Source: a virus
IMG/VR virus record: IMGVR_UViG_3300051212_000966
Coordinates: 1 to 24,334 of that record
Direction: 5' to 3' (one strand)
Length of the DNA stretch: 24,334 bases
The notes under the pieces were generated by a model. The model saw only the letters and a program-made list of their open reading frames with translations. It was not told where the DNA came from and made no database searches. Each line of letters starts with the position of its first letter. Within the stretch, counting starts at the first letter, position 1. Made by a program: the position numbers and the translations under genes. This document shows, one piece after another, positions 13,143-21,800 of the stretch.

Positions 13143-14666
13143 ATGCTACCTGCATGGCGGGCACGAGCATCTATTCGAACGGCGCGGGCGGCTGCTCAGA
13201 AGCGGGTCGTCAAACAGACTTCGACTGTAGACATTGAACGGGCACGGACTGATTTTGCTTATTTTTGTGACGTTGTAGGCGATAAACCTCCGGCTGCTCA
13301 TCATTTGGAGTGGCATCAACATTTATGCACAGATCAGGATTCAGTTTGTTTAAAAGGTATTGCTGGTCCAAATATTGATATTTTGGCTCCACGGGGTTCA
13401 GCCAAGTCTAGTGTTTTGGGTTTATTTACGGCATGGACGATTGGCGTCCACGCACTTTACAAAATGCCTTTAAAGATCCTGTACATTTCGTACACGATCG
13501 ACGTGGCGCGTCCGAAAAGTGCAGCAATTAAGCGCATCATTGAAGAGAGTAAAATTTACGGTGAAATTTTCCCGATGGTAAAGATTGCCAAGGGGATTAA
13601 CTCCAATGAATATTGGAGTATCGATTGGAAGTTCGCGGGTATCAAATCAACTGGTGAAGAAGAATTTACTGTTTGTTGCGCAGGTTTGAAAGGAGCTGTG
13701 ACCTCCAAACGATCTCACCTATGTATTATCGACGACATTTGTAAGTCAGCCGACGAAATCAAGAACCGCGACATACGAGCAGCGATGGAAGATAACTGGA
13801 ACTCGGTTATCGTTCCAACCATGTTTGAAGGTGGTCGTGCTATTTGCTTGGGCACTCGATTTCGCCACGATGATATGCACGGAACCACGTTTATCCCTGC
13901 CAATGATTGGGTTCAACTTATCCAATCAGCGATCATTGTAGACAAAGACGGTGAAGAGGTATCCTATTGGCCTGAAATGTGGTCTTTGGAATATTTACAA
14001 GATCGCCGCAGGCAGGCACCAATTGCTTTTAGTTTCCAGTATCAGAACCAGATTGTTCAAACCAGTGAGCTGTCGCTTTCCCCTGATCTGATTGTTAAGG
14101 GAGCAATTGCCACACAGTTTGATACCCTAGGTATTGGGGTGGATCTTTCTGCTGGCGTACGTGAGCAAAATGATTACACCGTTTTTGTTTTGGGTGGTCG
14201 CGTTAAAGATAAAATCCACATCATTGATTGCAAGCGTCTCCGCATCATGGGCAACCTGGAGAAACTTGAATCATTGATGGAAATGTGCGAGGAATGGGGT
14301 ATCGTACATAAGGACAACGGCCAGTACTTCCCCACTGGTAGTAGCATTGACATCTGGTCGGAAGCTGTAGCGTACCAGGCATCCTTGGAGGCAGACTTTA
14401 AACGCATCTGTCTCGGGGATCACGGGTTGTACAACTTGAATTGGCACGCTGTTAAGGGCTTCCGTGGTGATAAAGTTGCGCGTTTCCGTGGAATTATGGG
14501 CCTTTTTGAGCAGCGTAAGATCATCTTCAATAAGTATCGCCGTTTTGGGCCGTTGATTGATGAGATCGTAAACTTCGGGGTTAGCTCTCATGATGATTGC
14601 GTTGACGCTCTCATTTGGACCTGTAATGGTCTGATGAGTCGTGGTAATTTGCAGGTTGAGTACTAA
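13143..14666 (+). CDS. terL: terminase large subunit (DNA packaging ATPase/nuclease)
   Basis: 507 residues from ATG 13143. Packages phage DNA into the prohead through the portal. The ATPase part has a Walker A-type loop APRGSAKSS (residues 82-90), Walker B LCIIDD (193-198) and a coupling motif LGTRF (236-240). The nuclease part has the first catalytic Asp in GVDLSAG (D334) and an Asp cluster in HDDCVDALIW near the C-terminus, as in RNase H-fold terminase nucleases. The frame is open to 13014 upstream, but that would overlap the small subunit by 116 bases and its translation does not look like protein, so 13143 is chosen. Function is certain at family level. Confidence 0.93.
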   Translation: MLPAWRARASIRTARAAAQKRVVKQTSTVDIERARTDFAYFCDVVGDKPPAAHHLEWHQHLCTDQDSVCLKGIAGPNIDILAPRGSAKSSVLGLFTAWTIGVHALYKMPLKILYISYTIDVARPKSAAIKRIIEESKIYGEIFPMVKIAKGINSNEYWSIDWKFAGIKSTGEEEFTVCCAGLKGAVTSKRSHLCIIDDICKSADEIKNRDIRAAMEDNWNSVIVPTMFEGGRAICLGTRFRHDDMHGTTFIPANDWVQLIQSAIIVDKDGEEVSYWPEMWSLEYLQDRRRQAPIAFSFQYQNQIVQTSELSLSPDLIVKGAIATQFDTLGIGVDLSAGVREQNDYTVFVLGGRVKDKIHIIDCKRLRIMGNLEKLESLMEMCEEWGIVHKDNGQYFPTGSSIDIWSEAVAYQASLEADFKRICLGDHGLYNLNWHAVKGFRGDKVARFRGIMGLFEQRKIIFNKYRRFGPLIDEIVNFGVSSHDDCVDALIWTCNGLMSRGNLQVEY

Positions 14667-14711
14667 CTGTGGTTAGAGTATTCTCGTTTAAACTAGAAGA
14701 GTACTTACCTT

Positions 14712-14894
14712 ATGTCCACCAGCTACTTCAACGTTGAGCTTGAGCAAGATGCTTACGGCTCTGCAGTGATCCCTCTCCCCGATGAATTGTGCCATGACAT
14801 GGCGCTTCAACCAAACGAACGGTTTGAGTTAGAGGTTGAGGATGACGTAATTACACTCAAACGGCTGGCGGCGGGCTACGATATTGATCAGTAA
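14712..14894 (+). CDS. AbrB/MazE-like small DNA-binding protein
   Basis: 60 residues: MSTSYFNVELEQDAYGSAVI, then PLPDELCHDMALQPNERFEL and EVEDDVITLKRL. The sequence G-x-AVIPLPDEL...L-x-x-(N/G)-(E/D)-x-(F/L)-E-(L/V)-E-x-(E/D)-x-x-(I/V)-x-(L/I)-(K/R) matches the swapped-hairpin (AbrB/SpoVT/MazE) pattern, a dimeric DNA-binding or antitoxin fold. No toxin-like partner is next to it. It sits alone between terL and the portal gene. It might act as a regulator of late genes or only share the fold. Start has no ribosome site. Confidence 0.65.
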   Translation: MSTSYFNVELEQDAYGSAVIPLPDELCHDMALQPNERFELEVEDDVITLKRLAAGYDIDQ

Positions 14895-14913
14895 TCAGTT
14901 TATTTGACTTCCC

Positions 14914-17175
14914 ATGAGCGAGCGCAGAAACCAGACCCTCGACGCAATCCTCAAGGCAGTCATTAATCGAGATGGTGATGGCCCAGCAGATACGATGCTG
15001 GTTAACGCCCATCTATCGCAGCTCAGGATGTTCGGCATCCGCCAGGGTGTCGAGTTTTACCCAGCTCAAGATAATTTTGGTACACAGCGCTTTGATTTTA
15101 TTCAGCAAGTAATCAAGTTCAACAAGCTTGATGCTCGCTTAGATTCGATTTGGGATCGCTTTCTTTGTAACGGCAAGGGGCTTTTTTACATCCGCCCTAC
15201 GAAGAAAACATATCGTTTGTACTGGTTTGACAAAGATGCTTACCGTACATATTACTCGCCAGAAGGCGACCTGGAAGAAGTCATCATTATTTACCCGTAT
15301 AAGGTTAAATCAACGCGCGGATTCCAAGGCGTTGGGCTGAACACGGATAAACGGTACATGCGTCTTCGTATCACTGCCACTGAGATCGAAGAATACCACA
15401 GCGAGCAGGAAATTACATTCGACATGCCGTCCATGGAGTTCGGCGTTTTCGATAAGAAAACTGTTATCAACACGATGGAATTTATTCCTTGTGTTGAGGT
15501 TTTCAATAATCCTGATGCTTTTGGAACTGATGGCGTTGGCGAATTTGATTGGATGGCTAATCAAATTGTTGCCCACGATGAGATGGTGAAGAATATCAGG
15601 GCAAATTTATCGTTCTTTGGTAATCCGACTTTACTTTCTTCTCGCCCGAAACAAGATATCATTGAAAGCAGTGATTCTGACGGTACTGCCCAGCGTCCCA
15701 GTATCTCCAGTCAATCTGGTTTTCAATCCGAGTTTTTCTTATCCAGCTCTACGTATAAACAGGACAACGTAACTCGTCAGCCCCCTGGTTACATTGGTCG
15801 TCCAGGAGGCGGGATGCGTGTTCCCCGCGTCATTGCAAACCTGGAGCCAACTGATCGTGTCGGCTTTATTACCCCTAATGCAGTCAGCACCGATCAAGCT
15901 CGTTACGCTGAACAGCTACGCAGCGAGATTCGACTTGCTCTTGGCGGTATTGATGATCTCAGCATTACGAATGTAACCGCGACTGAGATCAAATCTGCCT
16001 ATGGTCGCGTCAGCGCAACCGCGAAGAAGAAATGCCTCCAGCTTTACACTTATGGTGTTTGTAAGTGTTTTGAATTAATGATCTTCCAGGAAGAACAAAT
16101 CTTCCGTAAATCACTTGCTTACGCATCCGGTATCAAGTATCCAGCTCCTCCTGAAGATCCGGAAGACGAGGCTTCAGTAGCTAAATACGAAAAACAAAAA
16201 GCAACTTACGAGAAAAAACTTCAAAAAGCAATTGATACCGCACTGGAGAAAAAAGAAATTCCAGACGGTGTTTTAGGTTTGGCTCCTGATGGTGATCGAA
16301 CTGTCGATTGGCGCTGGATGGGCCCTGTTTATGAAGATACGGCACAAGACAAACTTAACCAATCTATCTTTACCCGGAACCTTCAAGAGTTAGGGGTTGA
16401 TAGCATTGAAGCACTGAAGTATTTATTCCCTTCTAAAACGGATGATGAAATCGCGGGGATGCTCTCCGGTTTCCCATTCCGAATGGTAGGGGAAGTACAG
16501 AGGGCCTATTCCGCATTTATTGATCTTGTTAATCAAGAAATGCGGACACCACACCCACAGCAGCCAAACCTACCAATGGCTGCGGATCCGAGACTTGATC
16601 TCACTCCCTTCCTTTACCGAACGCTCGAAAGCCTACAAAAAGAGGTAACCTATGCAGGCCGATACCGCAATGCCGATCCAATCGGCACCCCAAGTATCCC
16701 CGACCCAGCCGATCAGCTACGCGGCTCCAGTGACGCAGCAGACGGCGGCTCAGGCCCCGGCGGTGGCAACAACGTCCCAATGGGTGGCGCCTTACCAAGC
16801 AGCGGTGGCCCCAGCCCCGCAAATGCAGGCCCAGATGGGGGTCCAAAGCTACCCATCCAGCCCTACAGCGTACGCCCCCCAGCAGCCCCAGGCGCCCCAA
16901 CAAGCGGAGAACCCGTACAAGGAAGCGTTCAACAAGGTGGTGGGGCTCCTGAGTTCGCCCGTCCAATTCCCATTCCAGGGTCAACAATCGACCGTGAACC
17001 CGATGGCCGACCAGGCCAACTACGGTTCCCAAACAGCTCCCCAATTCAACAACCTGGGGATGCCGACCTCTATGCCTGGGATCAGCAACAACCAGGCTTA
17101 CTCCAACGGTTATTCCCAAACTTCGCAGGAAATCAGCCCCCAGCAACTCCTGGCAAACGGGGTAAGCGAAGCTAG
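14914..17175 (+). CDS. portal protein
   Basis: 753 residues. Forms the dodecameric ring through which DNA enters and leaves the head. Identified from its place (after terL, before scaffold and MCP), its size, and portal-like composition: an acidic, mixed alpha/beta body with a membrane-free sequence, the segment YAEQLRSEIRLALGGIDDLS followed by NVTATEIKSAYGRVSATAKK and a long helical stem part. Residues from about 580 onward are a Pro/Gly-rich, disordered tail (GGSGPGGGNNVPMGG). This tail is encoded by the same 524 bases (16652-17175) as the N-terminal half of the next gene, in another frame. It starts 19 bases after the AbrB-like gene. Confidence 0.85.
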   Translation: MSERRNQTLDAILKAVINRDGDGPADTMLVNAHLSQLRMFGIRQGVEFYPAQDNFGTQRFDFIQQVIKFNKLDARLDSIWDRFLCNGKGLFYIRPTKKTYRLYWFDKDAYRTYYSPEGDLEEVIIIYPYKVKSTRGFQGVGLNTDKRYMRLRITATEIEEYHSEQEITFDMPSMEFGVFDKKTVINTMEFIPCVEVFNNPDAFGTDGVGEFDWMANQIVAHDEMVKNIRANLSFFGNPTLLSSRPKQDIIESSDSDGTAQRPSISSQSGFQSEFFLSSSTYKQDNVTRQPPGYIGRPGGGMRVPRVIANLEPTDRVGFITPNAVSTDQARYAEQLRSEIRLALGGIDDLSITNVTATEIKSAYGRVSATAKKKCLQLYTYGVCKCFELMIFQEEQIFRKSLAYASGIKYPAPPEDPEDEASVAKYEKQKATYEKKLQKAIDTALEKKEIPDGVLGLAPDGDRTVDWRWMGPVYEDTAQDKLNQSIFTRNLQELGVDSIEALKYLFPSKTDDEIAGMLSGFPFRMVGEVQRAYSAFIDLVNQEMRTPHPQQPNLPMAADPRLDLTPFLYRTLESLQKEVTYAGRYRNADPIGTPSIPDPADQLRGSSDAADGGSGPGGGNNVPMGGALPSSGGPSPANAGPDGGPKLPIQPYSVRPPAAPGAPTSGEPVQGSVQQGGGAPEFARPIPIPGSTIDREPDGRPGQLRFPNSSPIQQPGDADLYAWDQQQPGLLQRLFPNFAGNQPPATPGKRGKRS

Positions 17176-17656
17176 CCTCCAGGTTATTGATCACTTTGGC
17201 CCGGACGTTCCGGCTATCCTCAATAACTACGCTTGCCAACTGGAGGATGCTCTGATTACCACCAATAATCAGCTCATCGAAGCAGTGAATCTGCTCCAGG
17301 AAATGTCCTCTGAGCATAAAGCTTATGAGACCATCTTGACTGATCCAGACGTGCTGGCTGATTACACCTGTGAATTCTTTGGCGAAAACGGTCCTTATCC
17401 AATCCCTGATGAAGAGATTGGTTACGCTCCCGCGCCTCAAATGCAGGCTGTAGGCCAGCAGTTCCAGCGCCCCTCCGCTCCTCAGCGTCCTGAAATGCCT
17501 GTTCCTCCTCAGCCCCAGGCTCAAGGGAATCCCGCTGATTTCTGGAATAGCTTCGGCTCTCTTGCCGACCGGGATCCATCCAACGCTTGGCGCTACCTGA
17601 ACGCTGCTCAGTCTAATCCTGAAGTGTTCCGCCAGAAACTCCTGGTGATGGAGTGA
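16652..17656 (+). CDS. scaffold-like assembly protein overlapping the portal gene
   Basis: 334 residues. ATG 16652 follows AGAGGTAACCT, a good ribosome site inside the portal gene. Residues 1-170 are disordered and rich in Ala, Pro and Gln (QAPAVATTSQWVAPYQAAVA). Residues 175-245 are an acidic helical domain (EASLQVIDHFGPDVPAILNN, QLIEAVNLLQEMSSEHKAYE). The end holds a Pro-rich linker and SNAWRYLNAAQSNPEVFRQK. An acidic, helical, flexible protein between portal and MCP is what capsid scaffolds look like; this role is inferred from position and composition. It uses about 524 bases of shared coding sequence. A terminator follows 31 bases after the stop. Confidence 0.75.
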   Translation: MQADTAMPIQSAPQVSPTQPISYAAPVTQQTAAQAPAVATTSQWVAPYQAAVAPAPQMQAQMGVQSYPSSPTAYAPQQPQAPQQAENPYKEAFNKVVGLLSSPVQFPFQGQQSTVNPMADQANYGSQTAPQFNNLGMPTSMPGISNNQAYSNGYSQTSQEISPQQLLANGVSEASLQVIDHFGPDVPAILNNYACQLEDALITTNNQLIEAVNLLQEMSSEHKAYETILTDPDVLADYTCEFFGENGPYPIPDEEIGYAPAPQMQAVGQQFQRPSAPQRPEMPVPPQPQAQGNPADFWNSFGSLADRDPSNAWRYLNAAQSNPEVFRQKLLVME

Positions 17657-17687
17657 TCCCGTAAGTAATACTTACAGGATGTAAAAT

Positions 17688-17717
17688 AAGGGGTAGCAAA
17701 AGCTGCCCTTTAATTTT
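17688..17717 (+). terminator. intrinsic terminator after the scaffold gene
   Basis: AAGGGGTAGC-AAAA-GCTGCCCTTT forms a 10-pair stem (with G-T pairs) followed by AATTTT. A smaller hairpin GTAAG/CTTAC lies at 17661-17675. It would separate the packaging/portal unit from the MCP unit, though the T-run is broken by AA, so read-through is likely. Confidence 0.6.
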
Positions 17718-17721
17718 AGGA

Positions 17722-18033
17722 ATGATGCCTATTTCACCAGCAATGCGCATGGCTGGCCAGTTGGCTGCATCACTAGGTATTGTTGCTGGTGTGCCTGCAG
17801 TAATTGCCAGGAAACATGGAGAATCTGCCGGTTTCTCTAATCCTGCTACTTCAGGTATTGGTGGAACAGTTGGGTATGGATTACTTAGTCCACTTGTAAC
17901 ACCAATGGCTGCCATAGCTTATGGTCAAGGTCATCAGTTTGGCCGTGAAAAAGCTAAAGCTATTGCATTACAACAACAGCGGCAACAACAACAGGTTCCT
18001 ACAATGCAACCCGTTTTACCCATTAATTACTGA
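17722..18033 (+). CDS. small hydrophobic protein with Gln-rich tail
   Basis: 103 residues. Hydrophobic segments at about 9-30 (MAGQLAASLGIVAGVPAVIA) and 43-68 (SGIGGTVGYGLLSPLVTPMA), then a basic part and QQQRQQQQ, ending PVLPINY. ATG occurs twice in a row (17722, 17725) directly after TTTTAGGA, so the second may be the real start. Similar in type to the glycine-zipper genes at 9648-11626, though separated from them by the packaging genes. Function unknown. Confidence 0.65.
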   Translation: MMPISPAMRMAGQLAASLGIVAGVPAVIARKHGESAGFSNPATSGIGGTVGYGLLSPLVTPMAAIAYGQGHQFGREKAKAIALQQQRQQQQVPTMQPVLPINY

Positions 18034-18037
18034 AGTT

Positions 18038-18475
18038 ATGGCATCCAAAAAAGCCAGCGTAGGGGATCGAGCGAAGCAATTCCTGGCTAGTATCGGTACA
18101 GCAGGTGGACCAGTCGGTGCTCCTGGTTTGGTTGCATTTGGTGGTCAGGATTTGATGCAACAGATCCAGGCCGGTAATGTTGATGAATATGCTCCGATCC
18201 GCGCCGCCGCTGCAGCTCCTGCAGTTGGTAACCCCAATGTTCCGCAGCCACCAATGCCGCGTGATTTGGATGCAGCTTATTTGAAGTTAAATCTGCCTGG
18301 TTCTCCCCTCCCGCGTAATGGTCTGCTTACGCCGCGATTTTTAGATTCCGCAGAATATACGCAAGACGCAATCATCGCTAACGAACAGCGGATGATGTCG
18401 CAGTTTATGCCTATGACAGGCCAACTGCCGATGGGAATTCAACCACCTATGCCCCAAAAGAAAGGTAGCCGCTAA
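18038..18475 (+). CDS. hypothetical virion-region protein, 145 aa
   Basis: 145 residues from ATG 18038 (MASKKASVGDRAKQFLASIG), 4 bases after the previous stop; the frame is open to 17921 but the upstream part overlaps the previous gene. Gly/Pro-rich, with DLMQQIQAGNVDEYAPIRAA, PRDLDAAYLKLNLPGSPLPR and TQDAIIANEQRMMSQFMPM, ending in a basic PQKKGSR. TAATG overlap couples it to the next gene. No family recognised. Confidence 0.7.
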   Translation: MASKKASVGDRAKQFLASIGTAGGPVGAPGLVAFGGQDLMQQIQAGNVDEYAPIRAAAAAPAVGNPNVPQPPMPRDLDAAYLKLNLPGSPLPRNGLLTPRFLDSAEYTQDAIIANEQRMMSQFMPMTGQLPMGIQPPMPQKKGSR

Positions 18476-18726
18476 TGGACAAAAATAAAGCGAAAAAAGC
18501 AGTAAAGAAATCTGAATCGCGTAAACAACAGGCGACCGTTGCAGAAGCCATGCAAATGGCTCAGGTGCAGGGCATGGATCCTGAGATTCAAACTCCCACC
18601 CCTGACATGCAGCCTCCTACTGTGAATCCGTACCACGCGATGGGAGCCATGGCGCCGACCATGTACTCTGCGGGTAACATGTTGAACGGATACAACTCGC
18701 CGTACATGGTAAATCCGGAAACTTAA
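18475..18726 (+). CDS. small Lys-rich and Met/Pro-rich protein
   Basis: 83 residues. A strongly basic N-terminus (MDKNKAKKAVKKSESRKQQA) followed by a Met/Pro-rich end (MQPPTVNPYHAMGAMAPTMY). ATG 18475 overlaps the preceding stop (TAATG). A basic N-terminus with a flexible tail suggests binding to DNA or to an acidic partner in the head. It is the last gene before the MCP leader. Confidence 0.65.
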   Translation: MDKNKAKKAVKKSESRKQQATVAEAMQMAQVQGMDPEIQTPTPDMQPPTVNPYHAMGAMAPTMYSAGNMLNGYNSPYMVNPET

Positions 18727-18746
18727 TAATCCGGATTGATAAAGCC

Positions 18747-18756
18747 TTGCTATAAT
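18747..18756 (+). promoter_or_regulatory. extended -10 promoter candidate for the MCP gene
   Basis: TTGCTATAAT carries a consensus -10 (TATAAT, 18751-18756) with the TG one base upstream that makes an extended -10. No good -35 is seen 17 bases further upstream. It stands 137 bases before the MCP start, right after the previous gene's stop, so it would give a long structured 5' leader. Confidence 0.5.
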
Positions 18757-18784
18757 TTTTTCAATGGGACGGAAGTTCCAGGCC

Positions 18785-18864
18785 AGTAATGGCAGAACCT
18801 TGAAAACTGAATAAATTTTCCAGTTCTTGGTCCATTACTACCATGGATCTTCTAGATCCTGGTA
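18785..18864 (+). other. structured 5' leader of the MCP mRNA
   Basis: AGTAATGG (18785-18792) pairs perfectly with CCATTACT (18832-18839), and AACTG/CAGTT pairs inside it. A second hairpin follows (CCATGGAT/ATCCTGG, about 18841-18862). No Shine-Dalgarno motif stands before ATG 18894, so the folds may govern translation or mRNA stability. Confidence 0.45.
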
Positions 18865-18893
18865 TCAGCTAAACCTTATGCTGTAATACCAAC

Positions 18894-21800
18894 ATGTTTA
18901 TTGATAACGACTTTCCCAAGTTGCTAGGTGCAGAGCTGTATCGGCCTTAATTGAGTTACTTTATCCCTCTAACAGGTGACTCACGTGTGGGGCGCCCATG
19001 GTGAAAGCCATGGGGCAATACCCGTCAAATTCGGTGAACCCCTTGAGGTGGGGAATACCGAGCCAAGCCTTTTAAAGGAAGGTGTAGAGCCTGGACGGCG
19101 GGCTCCGTAGCATTGTATAATGCCGGAGAAGGGACAGGGATTAAGTGGATCATCAACGCTCTCGCGACGCACTGCGTTCTTTTCTTATTGGGACTCTTCT
19201 AGGGGATTGCCACGCTTCATCTGTTTATCAGTGGCAGTGGTCAAATACTTCTCTGGATTGGGTTGAATGGAAAGCCGCTTACATCCGCAAGAGAATGGGG
19301 TTTTCATGTAACGTACACCGGACAGAAGATAATTCATGTAAGTCCGGGTATATGTACGGGTTTACCGCTGCGTCTAATAAGGGTCGTCTACGTGTTTACC
19401 GAAATTGGTTTTATGACAAAACCAATGTAAAACGGATCACAAAAAAAATACAACACCTTGACCATCCTCTGGGGTTAACTGCATTGATTTTAGATCAAGG
19501 CTCATGCCGAGGTGGGTTAGACAAAAATCATAAAACGGGAAACTTCTATTATAGAAAACCTACAGTGCGTATACATCTGAACAAGCACTCACTTGATGAG
19601 CTTGTCTTGTTTCAAGACGCGCTTAAGCAGAATTTCGATTTGCGTACATCGATACAAATCAAAAATAAAGTTACCGGTTACCCGGATTTGTATTTTGGTA
19701 CAAAAGCTACTCAGGATTTGTGGGTATTAATTAAACCCACGGTTCCTGATATCCCTTTTGCGAACAAGAAATTCCATCCACTTATCAGCCAGACTACAAA
19801 CGCTAAGTTCGTTAAGCGCTCTAGAGGCGTTAACATTGTTTAGCGGCAGCGAAAGCTGTAGTAGTATTGCACCCAGCTTACATCGTCGAGATGGCTGCAG
19901 AGCCTGTAGTCGTCCACGATTTTACTAAGCAACCGGGTCAGACTGTTCAGTTAGATCGTTATCGTTTCTGGGGTAAATTGATTGCCCCCTTGATTTATTT
20001 AATCAAGGAAAACCGCGTGAATTGCTGGAACCCCGCCGCTATTTAATGGGGAATCAGCAGCCAAGCTATTTAGGAATAAATAGAAGGTTCAACGACTAGG
20101 TAAAGTAATCCAGACCGGATAAAATACCCACGAGCGCGTGGCAGCTAATAAAGCTGATGATATAGTCTGAACTCACGGGATGGAAAACCGTGAGAGCCAG
20201 AGGATAAAAAGCCTTTGGGATAACAAATTGAATCCTGGTACGAAAACTCAACGTGAACGGACCCAAGATCAGACAATCGGTACTGCTAACAGCCGGTCGA
20301 TTGTTAAGGACAAAGTGTTAGTATCGCTCCGCGAATACACCGGTCCTGCTGATCCTAACAATGCGAATCTTCCGAGCACCTTTAAAATCGCTTAACCCTA
20401 GGCGCCCGTACGAGTAATCGTTTGGTGCAAACTCCGTGAATTGCTGGGACCCCTCTACCATCTGCTAGGATGCCGGGGAATCAGCAGCCAAGCTTGATGA
20501 GTAATCATCTTGAAGGTTCAACGACTAGGGCAGACCTTGAACTTGATTCTTTGCCGCCAGAAGATAAGGCTTTTCTTAAAGCCTGTATTCTTGGAGATGG
20601 GTGGTTAGGGCTCCAACGCGGAACCTATACCCATTTGCGAATCGGACACTCAGCCAAGCAACTAGATTGGTTGAAATATAAAGCCGAACGCATAAATACA
20701 ATCTTAAGAAAAAATCGCAGGATTTTGGGGCCATACTTTCAAAGCGACGGTAAAACAAAAGAAAAGAAGCACGCTTCTTATTTGTTTTGCGTTGATGATC
20801 ATCACTTGTTCAAACCTTGGTTTGACCGTTGGTACGAAGTACCTGAGGAAGGTGATGTAATTAAGCATGTGACGCCTGATTTTCTTTCTGGTTTGGGATT
20901 AAAAGAGCTTGCAGTCGTGTGGTGTGACGATGGGTGTGTCACATCTTTAGATAGATTCAACAAGTACACCACAAAAAACGGCAGACTCAGGCTATACCCT
21001 TATGTAGAAGCCAGGGGGCAATTGGCTCTCTGCTCTTTTACCTACAAAGAACAAGTTTTATTGCAAGAATGGCTGCATTCTGTAACTGGAATGCACTGGA
21101 ATATAACGAAGAGAAGCAAGAACAAGCGAACCACGCTAACGATCGGCAAAAGAAACTTGCGTGAGTTTTTGCCGATGATTGCTCCTTATATTCCTGATTG
21201 TATGTCTTACAAGGTCGATCTTTCCCACTGCCGAGTAAAGCAAGGAAAGAGCCCCACGAGCGCGGAGCAACCTTCTTAGGTTGATGATATAGTCTGAACT
21301 TGCAGGATAGCAAACTGTAAGAATCAAGGGATAAAGAGCCCTTGAGATAACAAATTGCGGGAGACCCTGATGACGGCCCAGCGTCTTCTTTTAGACACTG
21401 GTAACCTCAATATGTTCCATCAAAGCATCGGTTCTCTAACCCTGCTTGATGATTACCGACGCTGGCGCGATCGAGTTTTTCTCGACGAATTTGCCAAATC
21501 TGAAGCTCGCGGTGCCGCTTCGGATACCCAGGGTGGTTACTACTACCCTAACGGCAAAGTTAAGACTGGTTCCACCACTCTGACTGCCTACACCGCTACT
21601 GAATACGCTTCTGAGCGTTACAAGTTCAACGTCAAGACTGACCTCCTTGAAGTTGTTAAACAACTCCGCAAACGCAACGTGCCCGTCTTCGCTGACGGCT
21701 ACTACCGTTGTATTGCAGATCCCTCCTTCATGAAGGATCTGCGTGCCGATCAAGGTTTCCGCGAAGTTGCTCGCTATCCTGGCATGGGGCAGCCGAATCC

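Noticed and set aside
16601-17524. 307-residue - strand frame opposite the portal/scaffold overlap
   Set aside because: Arg/Leu/His-rich shadow translation over two supported + strand genes; it has no ribosome site and its length follows from the T-poor, C-rich composition of the overlap.
17921-18037. Upstream extension of the 18038 gene
   Set aside because: It overlaps the 17722-18033 gene in another frame; ATG 18038 follows that gene's stop by 4 bases.
20180-20395. Independent 71-residue gene
   Set aside because: Its first 17 codons are the 3' end of intron 2; the rest is MCP exon 3, and its stop is made by the first bases of intron 3.
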